Positions 62,879 to 64,000 of a DNA stretch of 64,000 nt are shown here, in pieces (positions within the stretch are counted from its first letter, which is position 1; each line of letters starts with the position of its first letter). The notes beneath the pieces were generated by a model. The model saw only the letters and a program-made list of their open reading frames with translations. It was not told the DNA's origin and did not search any database. A program made the position numbers and the translations under genes. The stretch covers positions 16,577,258-16,641,257 of the forward strand of contig CM052354.1 in assembly GCA_028551475.1 (NCBI GenBank), in the 5' to 3' direction. Source of the stretch: Casuarina equisetifolia (taxonomy: Eukaryota; Streptophyta; Magnoliopsida; Fagales; Casuarinaceae).

Positions 62879-63215
62879 CTATATACCACCAGACGGAGAA
62901 CAAAAAAATTAGACAGAGGAGCTGCACAAATCGCATATCTCGAGAATAAGAGTAAACGATTGCGTCGCGAAGCCGAAATGACTTCACTCTACCGCCTTCC
63001 CTCAAAACGTCCGCCAAACCCTTCTTTCGGTCGGGTGAGCGAAGTATCTTTCTTCCCCTTTTCCTTAACTTGAAAGGAAGATCGTTTTGATTCGCCCTAA
63101 GTGGTAACCAAGGCCCCACGGAATGGATAGCCTTTCCCGCCGCTTTTTCATCGCGTAAGGTTCCGCTAGCTTCGCTGCTTCCACTAGCTGCGTCCCTTTG
63201 AAGTTCAGGGATTAA
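62879..63215. other. GC-richer tract of unknown, possibly organellar origin
   Basis: The stretch after the psaB break is clearly GC-richer than the rest of the window, with words such as CCGCCGCTTTTTCATCGCG and GCTTCGCTGCTTCCACTAG that resemble plant mitochondrial intergenic DNA. Overlapping frames on both strands (62859..63119 minus, 62870..63073 plus) have no domain I recognise. Mitochondrial origin is a guess from composition and the neighbouring plastid fragment. Confidence 0.4.
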
Positions 63216-63743
63216 TTTGAACTGAGATGAGATTTGGGGTTCATTATGTAATTAACCTTAAAGGTTTTGAAGTGAAGTTACAATGTTGATCCATTGAGCC
63301 AGCTTGACCAACAGTGTACTTAGGTTTATCTGATTTTGCTTTATTCTTAGATCTAATTTAGCTGTAAATCAAAGTTGCAATACTTGGGATGATCCATTTA
63401 TCGAGGCATTGCTCTTTGGAAGCCTAGAAGTAAACTTGTTCATGCTAAGACAGTTTTTTTTTTTTAATATGTATACACAAAATATATTTAGTATTGAACT
63501 TAAGATTAAAAGGTCTCAAATAGTACTTGCATTTGTCAATTACTAAGACAAATTTAATTAGCAAAAACTACCAATTTAAACATTGAGTAACAAATTTGGA
63601 AACTGATTAAAAAAACTCTTATTAACATGAACTCCAGTTCTCATTTTTTTCCAATGAGGGAATGAAAACATACACCTTTCATACTTGTACTCATACAAAA
63701 CAAGAGCTTTAAACAAGACTTGGAATAAGTACCTCTAGCCTTG
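63216..63743. other. AT-rich 3' flank of the EP1-like gene
   Basis: About 520 bases without a supported gene. It should contain the 3'UTR of the minus-strand gene that ends at 63744. Confidence 0.4.
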
Positions 63744-64000
63744 TTAGTGAATTGGTGCCTTTAGAAAGCCCACATGCGTAGAATTCGTGACTTTTGTTAA
63801 GGTGTTGAGATCATAAGCGATCCAACATTTGGAGGTATCCTTGTGGTAAAAATAGCCCAAGCACTTGCAGTCTACCGAGCACTTGTTTCCACAAGACTTT
63901 TCGTTCAGGCTATCTCCGGTGGTGAACTTGCTCATGAAATGATCCACGCCCTTAATGGTATAGTAGTGAAAATCGTTCACCTTACAAGAAGTTAGCTTCT
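63744..64000 (-). CDS. EP1-like secreted glycoprotein, C-terminal PAN-type domain (partial)
   Basis: The minus-strand frame is open from the right edge to a TAA at 63744..63746 (about 85 codons in the window; the N-terminus lies outside). It reads YYTIKGVDHFMSKFTTGDS, then a Cys-rich stretch SCGNKCSVDCKCLGYFYHKD, then KCWIAYDLNTLTKVTNST and HVGFLKAP. This is the C-terminal PAN/apple-like module of plant EP1-like glycoproteins, extracellular proteins with N-terminal bulb-type mannose-lectin domains. The Cys pattern of the module looks intact. The lectin part cannot be checked. S-locus lectin kinases share the module, but the stop right after it favours the kinase-less EP1 type. Confidence 0.78.
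   Translation of the reverse strand, partial: KLTSCKVNDFHYYTIKGVDHFMSKFTTGDSLNEKSCGNKCSVDCKCLGYFYHKDTSKCWIAYDLNTLTKVTNSTHVGFLKAPIH

Noticed and set aside
62859-63119. 86-codon minus frame in the GC-rich tract as a gene
   Set aside because: Overlaps an open frame on the other strand, partly antisense to the psaB fragment, and shows no domain.

Overview
The window is plant nuclear DNA, most likely from a woody dicot. The evidence is intron-rich plant-type phosphoenolpyruvate carboxylase (PEPC) genes, AT-rich intergenic DNA, many decayed Ty1/copia and Ty3/gypsy elements, tRNA-derived short insertions and a plastid psaB fragment. No species can be named safely. There are no bacterial operons, CRISPR arrays or phage.

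Genes. Two tandem PEPC copies lie on the minus strand. Copy 1 (<1..3647) has exons 1-6 inside the window and leaves at the left edge. Copy 2 (28099..34918) is complete: ten coding exons add up to 2895 nt (964 codons plus stop), with all junctions GT-AG and in phase. The start codons are about 31.3 kb apart, and introns, 5'UTR introns and TATA boxes are also duplicated. The only other real gene is the 3' end of an EP1-like PAN-domain glycoprotein at the right edge (63744..>64000, minus strand).

Layout. 1-4.1 kb: PEPC copy 1 and core promoter. 4.1-8.7 kb: its rearranged upstream DNA. 8.7-13.4 kb: truncated gypsy element. 13.7-21.4 kb: copia element with a GAAAC target duplication, carrying another element inside one LTR. 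21.8-25.9 kb: heavily decayed gypsy. 26.35-27.7 kb: inverted relative of the element nested in the copia LTR, with three 200-bp tandem units. 27.7-35.3 kb: PEPC copy 2. 35.3-37.7 kb: its upstream DNA, part of it inverted relative to copy 1 and split by a gypsy fragment. 38.3-53.3 kb: an old copia element containing a gypsy remnant (40.4-44.9 kb, itself interrupted) and a second copia (47.25-52.73 kb). 53.3-54.5 kb: short LTR and SINE debris. 54.5-56.9 kb: sparse DNA with no supported gene. 56.95-62.88 kb: a plastid-derived psaB fragment split by a copia element with 203-bp LTRs. 62.88-64 kb: a GC-richer tract and the EP1-like gene end.

The point of most biological interest is the pair of PEPC paralogues. 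Their coding structure is kept, while their upstream DNA differs by an indel of about 2.2 kb, a local inversion of about 0.6 kb and a gypsy fragment. Copy 2 also gained a SINE-like insertion in intron 3. I found no convincing new molecular system; the novelty here is structural (nested insertions, inversion, organelle-DNA capture). All motif reading, coordinates and mismatch counts were done by eye.
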